A stretch of DNA of 34,557 bases from Myxococcales bacterium. GTDB taxonomy: Bacteria > Myxococcota_A > Polyangia > Haliangiales > Haliangiaceae. The position numbers were made by a program, and so were the translations under genes. The notes under the pieces were generated by a model. It was not told the origin of the DNA, made no database searches, and saw nothing but the letters and a program-made list of their open reading frames with translations. The stretch is from NCBI GenBank assembly GCA_028287115.1, contig JAQBQF010000044.1, positions 1 through 34,557 on the forward strand, given 5' to 3'. Positions 8,798 through 16,308 of the stretch are shown here, in pieces. Each line of letters opens with the position of its first letter. Position 1 is the first letter of the stretch.

Positions 8798-10135
8798 ATG
8801 ACCGACGAAGATCCCGGCGCCACGACCGAGCAGATCGATCGACAAGCGCCATTCGGCGACCGAGTGCTGCTCGTCATCGACGGCGCATCGCTGCAAGTGA
8901 TTCCGTTGCCGGGAGCTGGAACGCTGACGGTCGGACGTTCACAGAAATGTGATGTCGCGATCGACTCCGGTTCGGTGTCGCGGCACCACGCGAATCTGCT
9001 GATCGGGTCGGACGTCCAGATCGAAGACATGGGCAGCTCGAACGGCACGTTCGTCGACAGCGTGCGCTTGCCCGAGAAGCAGCGCATTCGCCTCGGTATC
9101 GGGATCCCGTTCCTCGTCGGCGGCGTGACGCTGATGTTGCAGACGCGCGCCGGCTCCCGCCGCGAGACCACACCGAAGTCTTCGCAGCTCGCAGCGCTCG
9201 AAGCATCTGCATCGCGGATCGCGGTCGGCAAGCTCAGCGTGTTGATCCTGGGCGAGACCGGTGTCGGCAAGGAGCGGTTCGCCGAGCGCCTGCACGAGAT
9301 GTCGCCACGTCGCGGCGCTGCGTTCGTGCGAATCAATTGCGCGGCGATCAGCGAGCCGTTGCTCGAGGCCGAGCTGTTCGGCAACGAAGGTACGAGCAAG
9401 CCCGGGATGATCGAGTACGCCGACGGCGGCACCGCATTCCTCAACGACGTCTCCGAGCTGCCGCAGACGCTTCAAGTCAAGCTGCTGCGCGTCCTCGAAG
9501 ACGGCGCGGTTCGGCGGATCGGCTCGGGGACTCCGCGCGCGGTCGATGTTCGGTTCATCGCCGCGACGAACAAAGATCTAGCCGCCGAGGTCGAAGCCGG
9601 CAGGTTCCGGCGCGATCTCTACTTCCGGCTCGCCGGTGCGACGTTCACGATCCCGCCGCTGCGCTCGCGCAAAGAAGAGGTCTTGCCGCTCGCGGAGCAG
9701 TTCGTGACCTCGGCCTCCGGCCCGCTCGGCCGCACGTTCGTGCTCGCCGAAGACGCGCGCGCATGGCTCACCGAGCACGATTGGCCCGGCAACATCCGCG
9801 AGCTGCGCAACGCCTGCGAGCGCGCCGTGTTGCTCGCACCCGGCCTCGTGATCGAGCGCGGCCATCTCACGATCGACGAACAACGGCGTCCCGCAAACCG
9901 GCAGCGCACGTCACCGACGATGACGCCGCCGCCCGGCTCGATGTCCTCATCTGACATGCCGAGCCAGGTCCGCGCGACGGTCGCCGAGCTCGAGAAGCAG
10001 CGCATCCTCGAAGCGCTCGACAAGTGCGCAGGCAACCAGACGCGCGCCGCCGAGCAGCTCGGCATCTCGAGGCGCACGCTGATCAACCGGCTCGACGAGT
10101 ACGGCATCGCACGTCCTCGCAAGCGCGACGAGTGA
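8798..10135 (+). CDS. FHA-domain, AAA+ (sigma54-activator type) regulator with Fis HTH but no GAFTGA loop
   Basis: This is a 445-residue transcription regulator. The FHA domain (about 20-118) shows GRS at 46-48, SRHH at 61-64 and SSNGT at 80-84, the residues that bind phosphothreonine. The AAA+ domain (about 130-355) has Walker A GETGVGKE (152-159), ELFG (192-195), Walker B GGTAFLND (210-217) and RRDLYFRL. A Fis-type helix-turn-helix ends the protein (about 396-440, NQTRAAEQLGISRRTLINRL). After ELFGNE the sequence runs straight to KPGMIEYADGG, so the GAFTGA loop that contacts sigma54 is missing. The protein may therefore bind DNA without activating sigma54 in the usual way. Location 52 bp after the kinase gene suggests a kinase/FHA signalling pair (inference). 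The start ATG has a good Shine-Dalgarno sequence. Confidence 0.93.
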   Translation: MTDEDPGATTEQIDRQAPFGDRVLLVIDGASLQVIPLPGAGTLTVGRSQKCDVAIDSGSVSRHHANLLIGSDVQIEDMGSSNGTFVDSVRLPEKQRIRLGIGIPFLVGGVTLMLQTRAGSRRETTPKSSQLAALEASASRIAVGKLSVLILGETGVGKERFAERLHEMSPRRGAAFVRINCAAISEPLLEAELFGNEGTSKPGMIEYADGGTAFLNDVSELPQTLQVKLLRVLEDGAVRRIGSGTPRAVDVRFIAATNKDLAAEVEAGRFRRDLYFRLAGATFTIPPLRSRKEEVLPLAEQFVTSASGPLGRTFVLAEDARAWLTEHDWPGNIRELRNACERAVLLAPGLVIERGHLTIDEQRRPANRQRTSPTMTPPPGSMSSSDMPSQVRATVAELEKQRILEALDKCAGNQTRAAEQLGISRRTLINRLDEYGIARPRKRDE

Positions 10136-11298
10136 AAGACGTTATCGTCCCCGCGCACGCGGCGACGTTCATCGCCGGCGGTGGCCGCGATGTCGATTCC
10201 GCGCGGATGCAGCTCGACCTCAAGGCCGGCGAGCACGTCCGCCTGATCGACATGAACAACGAGGAGCTCGGCATCGCGATCGCGGATCCCGAGAACGATC
10301 GCTTGCGCCTGCTCGCGCTTCCGAGTGACGGGCTGCCGAGCATCGGCGGTGCCTTGCTCGCGCTGCGCGTCGAGCGCGCGCTCGCGTGGCGTCGCCAGCT
10401 CGGGCTTCCGGGCCCGGAGCACGCGTACCGGCTGATCCACGGCGCGGGCGACGGCCTGCCCGGCTTCACGTGCGACGTGCTCGGTCGGGTCGCGGTGGTC
10501 TACGTCTATGGAGAAGCGCTGCTCGCCGTCGGGCGTCAGCTCGCGGAGGCGATCGTCGGCTTCGCGCAGCTCGACGGTGCCGTCGTCAAGAAGCGCGCGC
10601 GCGGCGGCGCCGACAACGTCACGCAAGATGTCATCGGCAAGGTCCCGGAGAAATCGATCGCGACCGAGCATGGCGTCCCGTACGAGATCCATCCGCTCGG
10701 CGGGCTCAACGTCGGGCTGTTCACCGACATGCGCGAGCAGCGCCGCGGCCTCGGCCGGTTCGCCGCGAACAAGCGCGTGCTGAATCTGTTCTCGTACACC
10801 GGTGCGCTCAGCGTCACGTGCGCTCGCGCGGGCGCGGAGACCGTGACGAGCGTCGACACCTCCGAAGGCGTGCAAGCCTGGGCGCGCGGCAACTTCGGCC
10901 GTTCGGGTCTTCAGCCCGATGACAAACGCTGGCGCTTCGAGACCGGTGATGCCGTTCGCTATCTCGCGCGCGCGATCCGCGACAAAGAGCGCTACGACAC
11001 CGTGCTGATCGATCCGCCGACGTTCTCGACGGCGCGCGGCACCCCGTGGGTCCTCGATCGGGACTATCCGAAGTTGATCGAGCAAGCGGCGAGCGTGATC
11101 CCGCCAGATGGCGTGCTGTGGCTTGCGGCGAACACGCACGAGCTCGGCTCGCTTGCGAAGCTCGCGCACAAGGGCCTGCGCGCTGCGAATCGTACCGGTG
11201 CGATCGTCGAGCAGGCCGGTTTACCGCCGGAGTATCCGACCGTCGCCGCGCAGCCGCAGGATCGCTACCTGCAGATCTGCGTGCTACGCCTCACGTAG
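10132..11298 (+). CDS. Class I SAM-dependent rRNA cytosine methyltransferase, RlmI-like
   Basis: The 388-residue protein has the length and layout of RlmI, which makes m5C in 23S rRNA. There is an N-terminal PUA-like domain (about 1-75), a small central domain, and a C-terminal Rossmann methyltransferase with the SAM motif VLNLFSYTGA (216-225) and catalytic-region DPPTFS (294-299). The GTG at 10132 is chosen because it overlaps the stop of the preceding regulator (GTGA) and the RlmI-like sequence starts there. An in-frame upstream ATG would lie deep inside the regulator gene. RlmI is the closest assignment by motif, but the exact target base cannot be read from sequence. Confidence 0.88.
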   Translation: MKDVIVPAHAATFIAGGGRDVDSARMQLDLKAGEHVRLIDMNNEELGIAIADPENDRLRLLALPSDGLPSIGGALLALRVERALAWRRQLGLPGPEHAYRLIHGAGDGLPGFTCDVLGRVAVVYVYGEALLAVGRQLAEAIVGFAQLDGAVVKKRARGGADNVTQDVIGKVPEKSIATEHGVPYEIHPLGGLNVGLFTDMREQRRGLGRFAANKRVLNLFSYTGALSVTCARAGAETVTSVDTSEGVQAWARGNFGRSGLQPDDKRWRFETGDAVRYLARAIRDKERYDTVLIDPPTFSTARGTPWVLDRDYPKLIEQAASVIPPDGVLWLAANTHELGSLAKLAHKGLRAANRTGAIVEQAGLPPEYPTVAAQPQDRYLQICVLRLT

Positions 11299-11299
11299 G

Positions 11300-12049
11300 A
11301 TGTGCGGCCGCTACACGCTGACGACGCAGGAAGGCCTCGTCGAGGATCTCGAGGCCGCGCTCGATCCGGAAGCGCCGAAGAACGAGTGGTGGAAGCCGCG
11401 CTTCAACGTCGCGCCGACGCAGGCAGCGCCGGTCGTGATCATGCGCGAAGGCCAGCGCCTGATCGAGATGATGCGGTGGGGCCTCGTGCCGTTCTGGGCG
11501 AGCAAGCCGGGCAGCAAGCCACCGCTGATGATCAATGCGCGCGTCGAATCGATCGAATCCAACCGGATCTTTCGCGACGCGCTCGAGCGCAAGCGGTGCC
11601 TCGTCCCCGCGGATGGTTTCTTCGAGTGGCTCGCGCAAGGCAAGCAGAAGCAGCCGATCTGGATGCACCCACAGCCGCATCGCTTCATCGCGTTCGCCGG
11701 GTTGTGGGCGCGCGCGAAGACCGCAACCGGGGGTGACAGCGCGTTGGGGGGTGGCAGCGCGTTGGGAACGACCCACAGCTTCACGATCGTGACCGGACCG
11801 CCGAACGAGCTCGCGAGGGCGTTCCACGATCGGATGCCGATCGTGCTCGATCGCAGCGCGTGGTCAGCATGGCTCGATCCAACGCTCGACCCGAAACACG
11901 CCCGTTCTCTGCTGACCGTGCCAGACCCGAAGGGCTGGGTCGCGGAAGCCGTCTCGACCTGGGTCAACAAGGCCGATCACGATGACCCGAAGTGCATCGA
12001 GCCCGTCTCGCCAGCCGCGCCGGTTCAGGGCTCGCTGTTCGGCGAATAG
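11300..12049 (+). CDS. SRAP-domain (HMCES/YedK) abasic-site processing protein
   Basis: This family forms a covalent thiazolidine link with abasic sites in single-stranded DNA, protecting replication forks. The 249-residue protein starts MCGRY, so Cys2 becomes the N-terminal nucleophile after Met removal. The other active-site residues are present: N79 in NAR, E109 in FFEW and H176 in AFHDRMPIVL. Its start is 1 bp after the stop of the methyltransferase, so the two are co-transcribed. Residues 144-156 contain an extra Gly/Ser/Ala loop made by an 18-bp tandem duplication not needed for the fold. The assignment is firm; a role in SOS or stress is family knowledge. Confidence 0.95.
   Translation: MCGRYTLTTQEGLVEDLEAALDPEAPKNEWWKPRFNVAPTQAAPVVIMREGQRLIEMMRWGLVPFWASKPGSKPPLMINARVESIESNRIFRDALERKRCLVPADGFFEWLAQGKQKQPIWMHPQPHRFIAFAGLWARAKTATGGDSALGGGSALGTTHSFTIVTGPPNELARAFHDRMPIVLDRSAWSAWLDPTLDPKHARSLLTVPDPKGWVAEAVSTWVNKADHDDPKCIEPVSPAAPVQGSLFGE
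11732..11767 (+). repeat. 18-bp tandem duplication inside the SRAP gene
   Basis: Two adjacent 18-bp units, GGTGRCAGCGCGTTGGGR, differ at two positions and encode GDSALG then GGSALG. The length is a multiple of three, so the frame is kept and a surface loop is lengthened. Confidence 0.85.
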
Positions 12050-12158
12050 AGGCGGCTGGGACTCTAGCCGGTGCTCGGATCCCCGGCGCCGCTCGACGGG
12101 CGCGGCGTCGTTCGCGCATCTCGTTGCACGACGTGCGCAGCGCGGATCTCAGGCAAGG

Positions 12159-12178
12159 CGCGATGTTGCACGATCGCG
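12159..12178 (+). promoter_or_regulatory. Inverted repeat upstream of the Gly-rich lipoprotein gene
   Basis: CGCGAT and ATCGCG flank 8 bases (GTTGCACG) in the 182-bp gap between the SRAP gene and the next gene. A second GTTGCACGA lies about 40 bp upstream, so it could be a repressor or activator site. Nothing else recognisable is in this gap. Confidence 0.25.
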
Positions 12179-12231
12179 AACCGTTTTGAGCTTCCCACGG
12201 GTTGGCCGTCGCGTTGCAACTCCGGTCCTCC

Positions 12232-12909
12232 ATGACCAACCAGCGATTGCTGCCCGACCGCCTCGGAAAGATCCTCCTCGCGTCTCTCTGTGTCCTCGGC
12301 GCTTGCGTCGGTGATGCACCCAACGCCGGCGGTGGCGGAGGAGGAGGAGGCGGCGGCGGCGGTGGAGGGGGAGGCAGCGGCAGCGGCAGCGGTAGCGGTA
12401 GCGGTAGCGGCGGAGGAGGCGGCGGCGGGATGAGCGCGACGCAGTACCTCGCCCAGATGGACATGAAGTATTGCGACGAGGCCTTCACCTGTAAGGCGAG
12501 CTTTCCGACGAATGCGGGCGTGACGTTTACCCAGGCATTCGGTGCGTCCGCGAGCGCGTGCTACTCCGATTCGGCCGCTCAAGAGATGCCGGCGACCGTC
12601 GAGGCCGAGATCACCGCGGGCAAGATCCACTACGACTCGAGTGCGGCGCAGCAATGCCTGGCGGGCGTCGCGTTCGGGACCTGCGCGGCGTTCTGGATGA
12701 ATGGACCGACGATGCCTGCGGCGTGCGACACGGTGCTGGTCGGCACCATCGCGGACGGTGCTGCATGCGTCGTCGATTACGATTGCTCGAATGTGGCGTC
12801 GATCTGCGATGCCACCACACAGAAGTGCGGGCCGGCTCCGGCGGGCGCGCGCACGGTCAGCGACAACGGCAGCAGCATCACCGCCCGCTCGATCGCGGGA
12901 GCGAGGTAG
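12232..12909 (+). CDS. Lipoprotein with a long poly-Gly/Ser linker, unknown function
   Basis: The 225-residue product has a basic N terminus, a hydrophobic stretch and the lipobox VLGAC, with lipidated C25. A linker of almost pure glycine, then Gly-Ser, covers about residues 33-66 and would hold the C-terminal domain away from the membrane. That domain (about 70-210) contains many cysteines (for example YCDEAFTC and CVVDYDCSN), consistent with a disulphide-bonded exported protein. An ATG at 12232 is used because the signal peptide begins there; an upstream in-frame start would add only ten residues. The gene is followed after 2 bp by a small acidic ORF. I recognise no family beyond the common myxobacterial pattern of a Gly-linker lipoprotein. 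Confidence 0.75.
   Translation: MTNQRLLPDRLGKILLASLCVLGACVGDAPNAGGGGGGGGGGGGGGGGSGSGSGSGSGSGGGGGGGMSATQYLAQMDMKYCDEAFTCKASFPTNAGVTFTQAFGASASACYSDSAAQEMPATVEAEITAGKIHYDSSAAQQCLAGVAFGTCAAFWMNGPTMPAACDTVLVGTIADGAACVVDYDCSNVASICDATTQKCGPAPAGARTVSDNGSSITARSIAGAR
12328..12429 (+). repeat. Low-complexity GGN/AGC tract encoding the poly-Gly/Ser linker
   Basis: About 100 bp of GGC/GGA/GGT codons passes into GGCAGC and GGTAGC hexamers. The units are multiples of three, so slippage would change linker length without a frameshift. Confidence 0.85.
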
Positions 12910-12911
12910 TC

Positions 12912-13082
12912 ATGAGCAAGCAAGACCAAGCCGAGACGCTCCCCTGGCTCGCCGACGACGACACCGAAGAAGTGACGCGCGTGTTGTTCGCGATCGAAGA
13001 GGACCCCGACCTCGAAGAGGAGACCTCGACCTACTCTTTCGATCCCGAGGCGACGCTGGAGATTCAAGACGACGCGCCCTGA
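12912..13082 (+). CDS. Small acidic protein, 56 aa
   Basis: An ATG two bases after the lipoprotein stop, preceded by GCGAGGTAG, opens a 56-codon frame rich in Asp and Glu (for example DDDTEE, EEDPDLEEE). The codon third positions follow the genome bias, which supports translation. No signal peptide, membrane segment or known motif is visible. Tight spacing suggests co-expression with the upstream lipoprotein. It ends 21 bp before the convergent ABC transporter gene. Confidence 0.6.
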   Translation: MSKQDQAETLPWLADDDTEEVTRVLFAIEEDPDLEEETSTYSFDPEATLEIQDDAP

Positions 13083-13103
13083 GCATGGTGCACGACGAGG
13101 TAT

Positions 13104-13853
13104 CTAAGAAGAGTGACGGCGCAGGCGTCCGAAGAATTCCTTCGCGACGCTCGTCTGCGGTTTGTCGACGACCTCCGACGGCGGACCGTCCTCGGCGATC
13201 GTGCCGCGATCGATCACCCAGACCCGCGAGGCGATGTCGCTGGCGAACTGCATCTCGTGGGTGACCACGAGCAGCGTCATGCCGGTCGCAGCCAGATCGC
13301 GGATCACCTTCATCACCTCGTCGCGCATCTCCGGATCGAGTGCGCTCGTCGGCTCGTCGAACAGCAGCACCTGCGGATCCTGTGCGAGCGCGCGCGCGAT
13401 CGCGATGCGCTGCTGCTGGCCGCCTGACAGCTCGTGCGGGAATGCGCCGGCGCGATCCGCGAGGCCGACGCGCGCCAGGAGCTCGCGCGCCCGCTTCTCG
13501 GCGGCTCCTCGCTCGAGCTTGCGAACGATCCGCGGTGCGAGCGTGATGTTGTCGATCGCCGACAGATGCGGAAACAGATTGAACTGCTGGAACACCATCC
13601 CGACTTGCGTGCGCAGCGCGCGCAGGGTCTCTCCGTCGCGGCCGACCATCCCGGGCCGCAGGTCGACGTCCGCGATCCGGACCTCGCCTGAATCGAAGCT
13701 CTCGAGGTAGTTGAGGCAACGCAGCAGCGTCGACTTGCCACCGCCCGACGGTCCAACGATCGCGATCGTCTCGCCTTTGGTGATCTCCGCGCTGACATCG
13801 CGCAGCACCGGGACGCCGCCGTGTCGCTTAGAGAGCTTGCGGACGCTGATCAC
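13104..13853 (-). CDS. Polar amino-acid ABC transporter ATP-binding protein (GlnQ type)
   Basis: The 249-residue cytoplasmic ATPase energises uptake of a polar amino acid. Walker A GPSGGGKST (34-42), Q-loop FQQF, signature LSGGQQQR (142-149) and Walker B LLFDEPTSALD (163-173) are all present. Length and motifs match the PAAT group (GlnQ/HisP). Its ATG lies inside the 3' end of the upstream gene (26-bp overlap), so it is translated with the fused binding protein/permease. The exact amino acid cannot be told from the ATPase. Confidence 0.95.
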   Translation of the reverse strand: MISVRKLSKRHGGVPVLRDVSAEITKGETIAIVGPSGGGKSTLLRCLNYLESFDSGEVRIADVDLRPGMVGRDGETLRALRTQVGMVFQQFNLFPHLSAIDNITLAPRIVRKLERGAAEKRARELLARVGLADRAGAFPHELSGGQQQRIAIARALAQDPQVLLFDEPTSALDPEMRDEVMKVIRDLAATGMTLLVVTHEMQFASDIASRVWVIDRGTIAEDGPPSEVVDKPQTSVAKEFFGRLRRHSS

Positions 13854-15318
13854 GAGACAGCCTCCTCTCGAGCCGCCGCGCCATCTCGGACAGCGGGAAG
13901 CTCAGCGCGAGATAGAGCAGCGCGCATGCGATGCCCGGGACCAGCCAGCCGCGCATGTCGACGCCGGCGATCGTCATCCGCTTCGTCAGCTCGATCACCG
14001 TGATCACGCTGACGAGCGACGAGTCCTTCAACATCGACACGAAGTCATTGGTCATCGGCGGCAACGCGAGCCGCAGCGCTTGCGGCAGCAGCACGTGACG
14101 CAGGATCTGCCCCGGCCGCATGCCGAGCGCTTTGGCGGCCTCGGTCTGGCCGCGCGGGATCGCGAGGATCGCGCCACGATAGACCTCGGCTTCGTATGCG
14201 CCGTAGTTGAGACCGAGCCCGATGATCGCGGCCTGCATCGGTCCGAGGCTGTAAAACGGCCCGAGCCCGTAATAGAGGACGTAGAGCTGGAGCAGCACCG
14301 GCGTGCCGCGAAACAGCTCGATATAGATCCGCGCCGCGGTCGCCGCGACCTTCCCGCCGTAGACGCGCGCGATCGCGAGCAGGAGACCGATCGGGACCGC
14401 GAGCAGAAACGCGAGCACCGAGATCTCGAGCGTCACGGTCGCGGCCCACAAGAACTGCTTCGTCATCTCCCAGTCGAACGTCGGAACCGGCAGGGACGAC
14501 GCGGTCAGCGAAGCGTCTTGCGCCTGGCGCTCGTCCCACAGCTGCGCCTTGCGCAAGATCCGTTCGAGCTCGCCGTCGGCACGCATCGCCGCGAGCGCTT
14601 CATCGATCGCGCGCTTGAGCGCTTGATCGCCCTTGCGCATGCCGATGACATAATTCCCCCGCGCGACATCGTAGTGAACGCACTTGAGCTTCGGATGTTC
14701 CGGCGTGCAGCCGTAGCGTTCGGCGATGATGTTATCGAGGAGCACCGCATCGGCGCGTCCGTTCTCGAGATCGCGATACGGCTCTTCGTTGCCTTCGTAG
14801 ATCTTGCGATCGATCGCCGGCAGCATCCGTAGGATGTCATCCGCGAACGTCTGGTTGAGCGTCCCTACGCGCTTCCCTGCGAGCTCGAAGATCGACAGGA
14901 TCTTGCTGTCGCTTGGAACCGTCAGCGTTTCGGCGTACGTGAAGTACGGCTCCGACAGCAGGATCCGCTCTCGGCGATCCGCTGTCGCCTCGAGACCGTT
15001 CATCACGATATCGAAGTCACCGCGCTCGAGAGATGGCACCAGGTTAGACCAGTTGTACTGGACCATCCGCGCCTTGACCCCGAGCCGGCGCGCGACGGCC
15101 TCCATGATGTCGACCTCGAAGCCGATGATGTGATTTCGGTTATTGGGATCTTCGTAGACGTAAGGCTCGCCACCTGCGCGATCGGCGCCCCAGGTGATCT
15201 CGCCGTGCTGCTTGATCGTCTCCAGCGTGCGCCCAGGTGACGGCTCGTCACCGCTGCATGCGACAAATGCCACGCAGGCCAGCGGTGTTAGCGCGATGCG
15301 GACGGCGCGCGTCACCAT
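13828..15318 (-). CDS. Fused amino-acid binding protein and ABC permease
   Basis: One 496-residue chain does two jobs. Residues 1-21 are a signal ending in AFVAC, a possible lipobox. Residues about 32-270 are a family 3 periplasmic binding protein (GFEVDIMEAVARRLG, MNGLEATADRRE, DAVLLDNIIAERYG). Residues about 283-490 are a HisM/GlnP-type permease with several membrane helices and the EAA-loop signature EAAKALGMRPGQ. Such SBP-permease fusions are known in this family and tether the receptor to the membrane. With the overlapping ATPase gene it makes a complete importer. The start ATG at 15318 is 27 bp from the divergent diiron gene, so the promoters must be very compact or overlap. Confidence 0.93.
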   Translation of the reverse strand: MVTRAVRIALTPLACVAFVACSGDEPSPGRTLETIKQHGEITWGADRAGGEPYVYEDPNNRNHIIGFEVDIMEAVARRLGVKARMVQYNWSNLVPSLERGDFDIVMNGLEATADRRERILLSEPYFTYAETLTVPSDSKILSIFELAGKRVGTLNQTFADDILRMLPAIDRKIYEGNEEPYRDLENGRADAVLLDNIIAERYGCTPEHPKLKCVHYDVARGNYVIGMRKGDQALKRAIDEALAAMRADGELERILRKAQLWDERQAQDASLTASSLPVPTFDWEMTKQFLWAATVTLEISVLAFLLAVPIGLLLAIARVYGGKVAATAARIYIELFRGTPVLLQLYVLYYGLGPFYSLGPMQAAIIGLGLNYGAYEAEVYRGAILAIPRGQTEAAKALGMRPGQILRHVLLPQALRLALPPMTNDFVSMLKDSSLVSVITVIELTKRMTIAGVDMRGWLVPGIACALLYLALSFPLSEMARRLERRLSRDQRPQAL

Positions 15319-15321
15319 GCG

Positions 15322-15345
15322 GGCAGTATGCAGTAAAATACCGCC
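15322..15345. promoter_or_regulatory. Dyad filling the 27-bp gap between divergent genes
   Basis: GGCAGTAT and ATACCGCC form an imperfect inverted repeat (7 of 8 pairs) around the A-rich 8-base loop GCAGTAAA. It abuts the ATG of the diiron gene and lies 3 bp from the ATG of the transporter gene. Its position suggests an operator or RNA structure affecting both, but no regulator is identified. Confidence 0.4.
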
Positions 15346-16308
15346 ATGGACCTGGGGCGGATGCTCGACAAATGCGTGCGCGACCAGTGGTCGATCGACG
15401 ACCTCGACTGGTCGCTACCGCCGCCCGAGCTTCCGCGCGAAAAGGAAGAAGCGGTCGTTCAGTACTTCATCGACATGTCCGGGATCGAGAAGCTCGCCGG
15501 CGCGTTGTTCGAGGTGCAGCGCCGGAAGACCGACGATCCGATCCTGATGAAGATCTTCTCGACGTTCGTCGCCGACGAGAAACGTCACGCTGCCGTCGCG
15601 GCGCGGCTCGCGAAGCACTACGACGTCCATCATTATCGCGCGTACGTCGAGAGTCCTTCGCTCACCGCGTTTCGCCCGCACTTCCTCGAGGTCGTCCAGA
15701 ACACGTCGCCCGAGATCGCGAACGCGTACATCACCTCCGGCGAATTGATCCTCGATGTCGCGTTGCTGCGCTCCCTCGACGATTACGTCGCCGACGAGAT
15801 GAGCCATCGTGCGATGCACCTGATCAATCGCGACGAATCGCGTCACATCGCGATCGACTTCCACATGACCGAGAAGTACGCGTCGGACGAGTACCAGGCG
15901 GAAGTCGCCAAACGCCGCCGGATGACCGTGCGGCAGCTCGCGAGCGGTGCGCGCTCTCTGTTCACGATGATGTGGTACGCGAAGCCGTTTCTTCAGGAAG
16001 TGTTTCTCGCACCGATGGATCTGACGGATCCGAGCGGCCAGCGCCTCAAAGAAGCGTTCAAGCGCGTGCAGCTCGTCATGCGCAAGCCGACCGTCGCGCG
16101 CCTGCCGTTCTCGCGATTCATGATCGCGATGCAGAGCGTCTACAATCACCCGATCGGCGGTAAACTGTTCGGGCGCGTGCTGCTCCGCATGCTCGGCGCC
16201 GAAGATCGCGCCGCGAAGTTTCTGTTCACGGCCGACGAGCTCGCACGCAGCCAGCGCATGACGTTCGAAGAGATGGCCGAAGACGCCTTGGCCGTAAAGT
16301 TGTCTTGA
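15346..16308 (+). CDS. Ferritin-like diiron protein, probable oxygenase
   Basis: The 320-residue soluble protein shows a four-helix diiron ligand pattern: E48, E78-x-x-H81 in ADEKRH, E133 in SGELILD and E164-x-x-H167 in DESRH, with E151 and H154 as additional candidates. This arrangement belongs to the ferritin-like superfamily that includes AurF-type N-oxygenases and other O2-activating diiron enzymes. The substrate is unknown. It is translationally coupled to the next gene (TTGA overlap), which encodes a probable exported barrel protein. The ATG at 15346 directly follows a dyad and has no strong Shine-Dalgarno sequence. Confidence 0.8.
   Translation: MDLGRMLDKCVRDQWSIDDLDWSLPPPELPREKEEAVVQYFIDMSGIEKLAGALFEVQRRKTDDPILMKIFSTFVADEKRHAAVAARLAKHYDVHHYRAYVESPSLTAFRPHFLEVVQNTSPEIANAYITSGELILDVALLRSLDDYVADEMSHRAMHLINRDESRHIAIDFHMTEKYASDEYQAEVAKRRRMTVRQLASGARSLFTMMWYAKPFLQEVFLAPMDLTDPSGQRLKEAFKRVQLVMRKPTVARLPFSRFMIAMQSVYNHPIGGKLFGRVLLRMLGAEDRAAKFLFTADELARSQRMTFEEMAEDALAVKLS

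Noticed and set aside
5213..8896. Long open frame on the minus strand opposite the kinase gene
   Set aside because: It is a high-GC shadow with Arg/Asp/Glu/His-rich composition and no domain; the plus strand encodes a clear multi-domain protein.
9619..11169. Long minus-strand frame opposite the regulator and methyltransferase
   Set aside because: Overlaps two well supported plus-strand genes and has no recognisable motif.
12328..12429. CRISPR-like or regulatory repeat array
   Set aside because: It is a low-complexity coding tract for Gly/Ser without spacers. No CRISPR array exists in the window.
13711..14832. Plus-strand frame opposite the ABC transporter genes
   Set aside because: Composition is shadow-like (Arg/His/Asp-rich), while the minus strand shows GlnQ and permease motifs.
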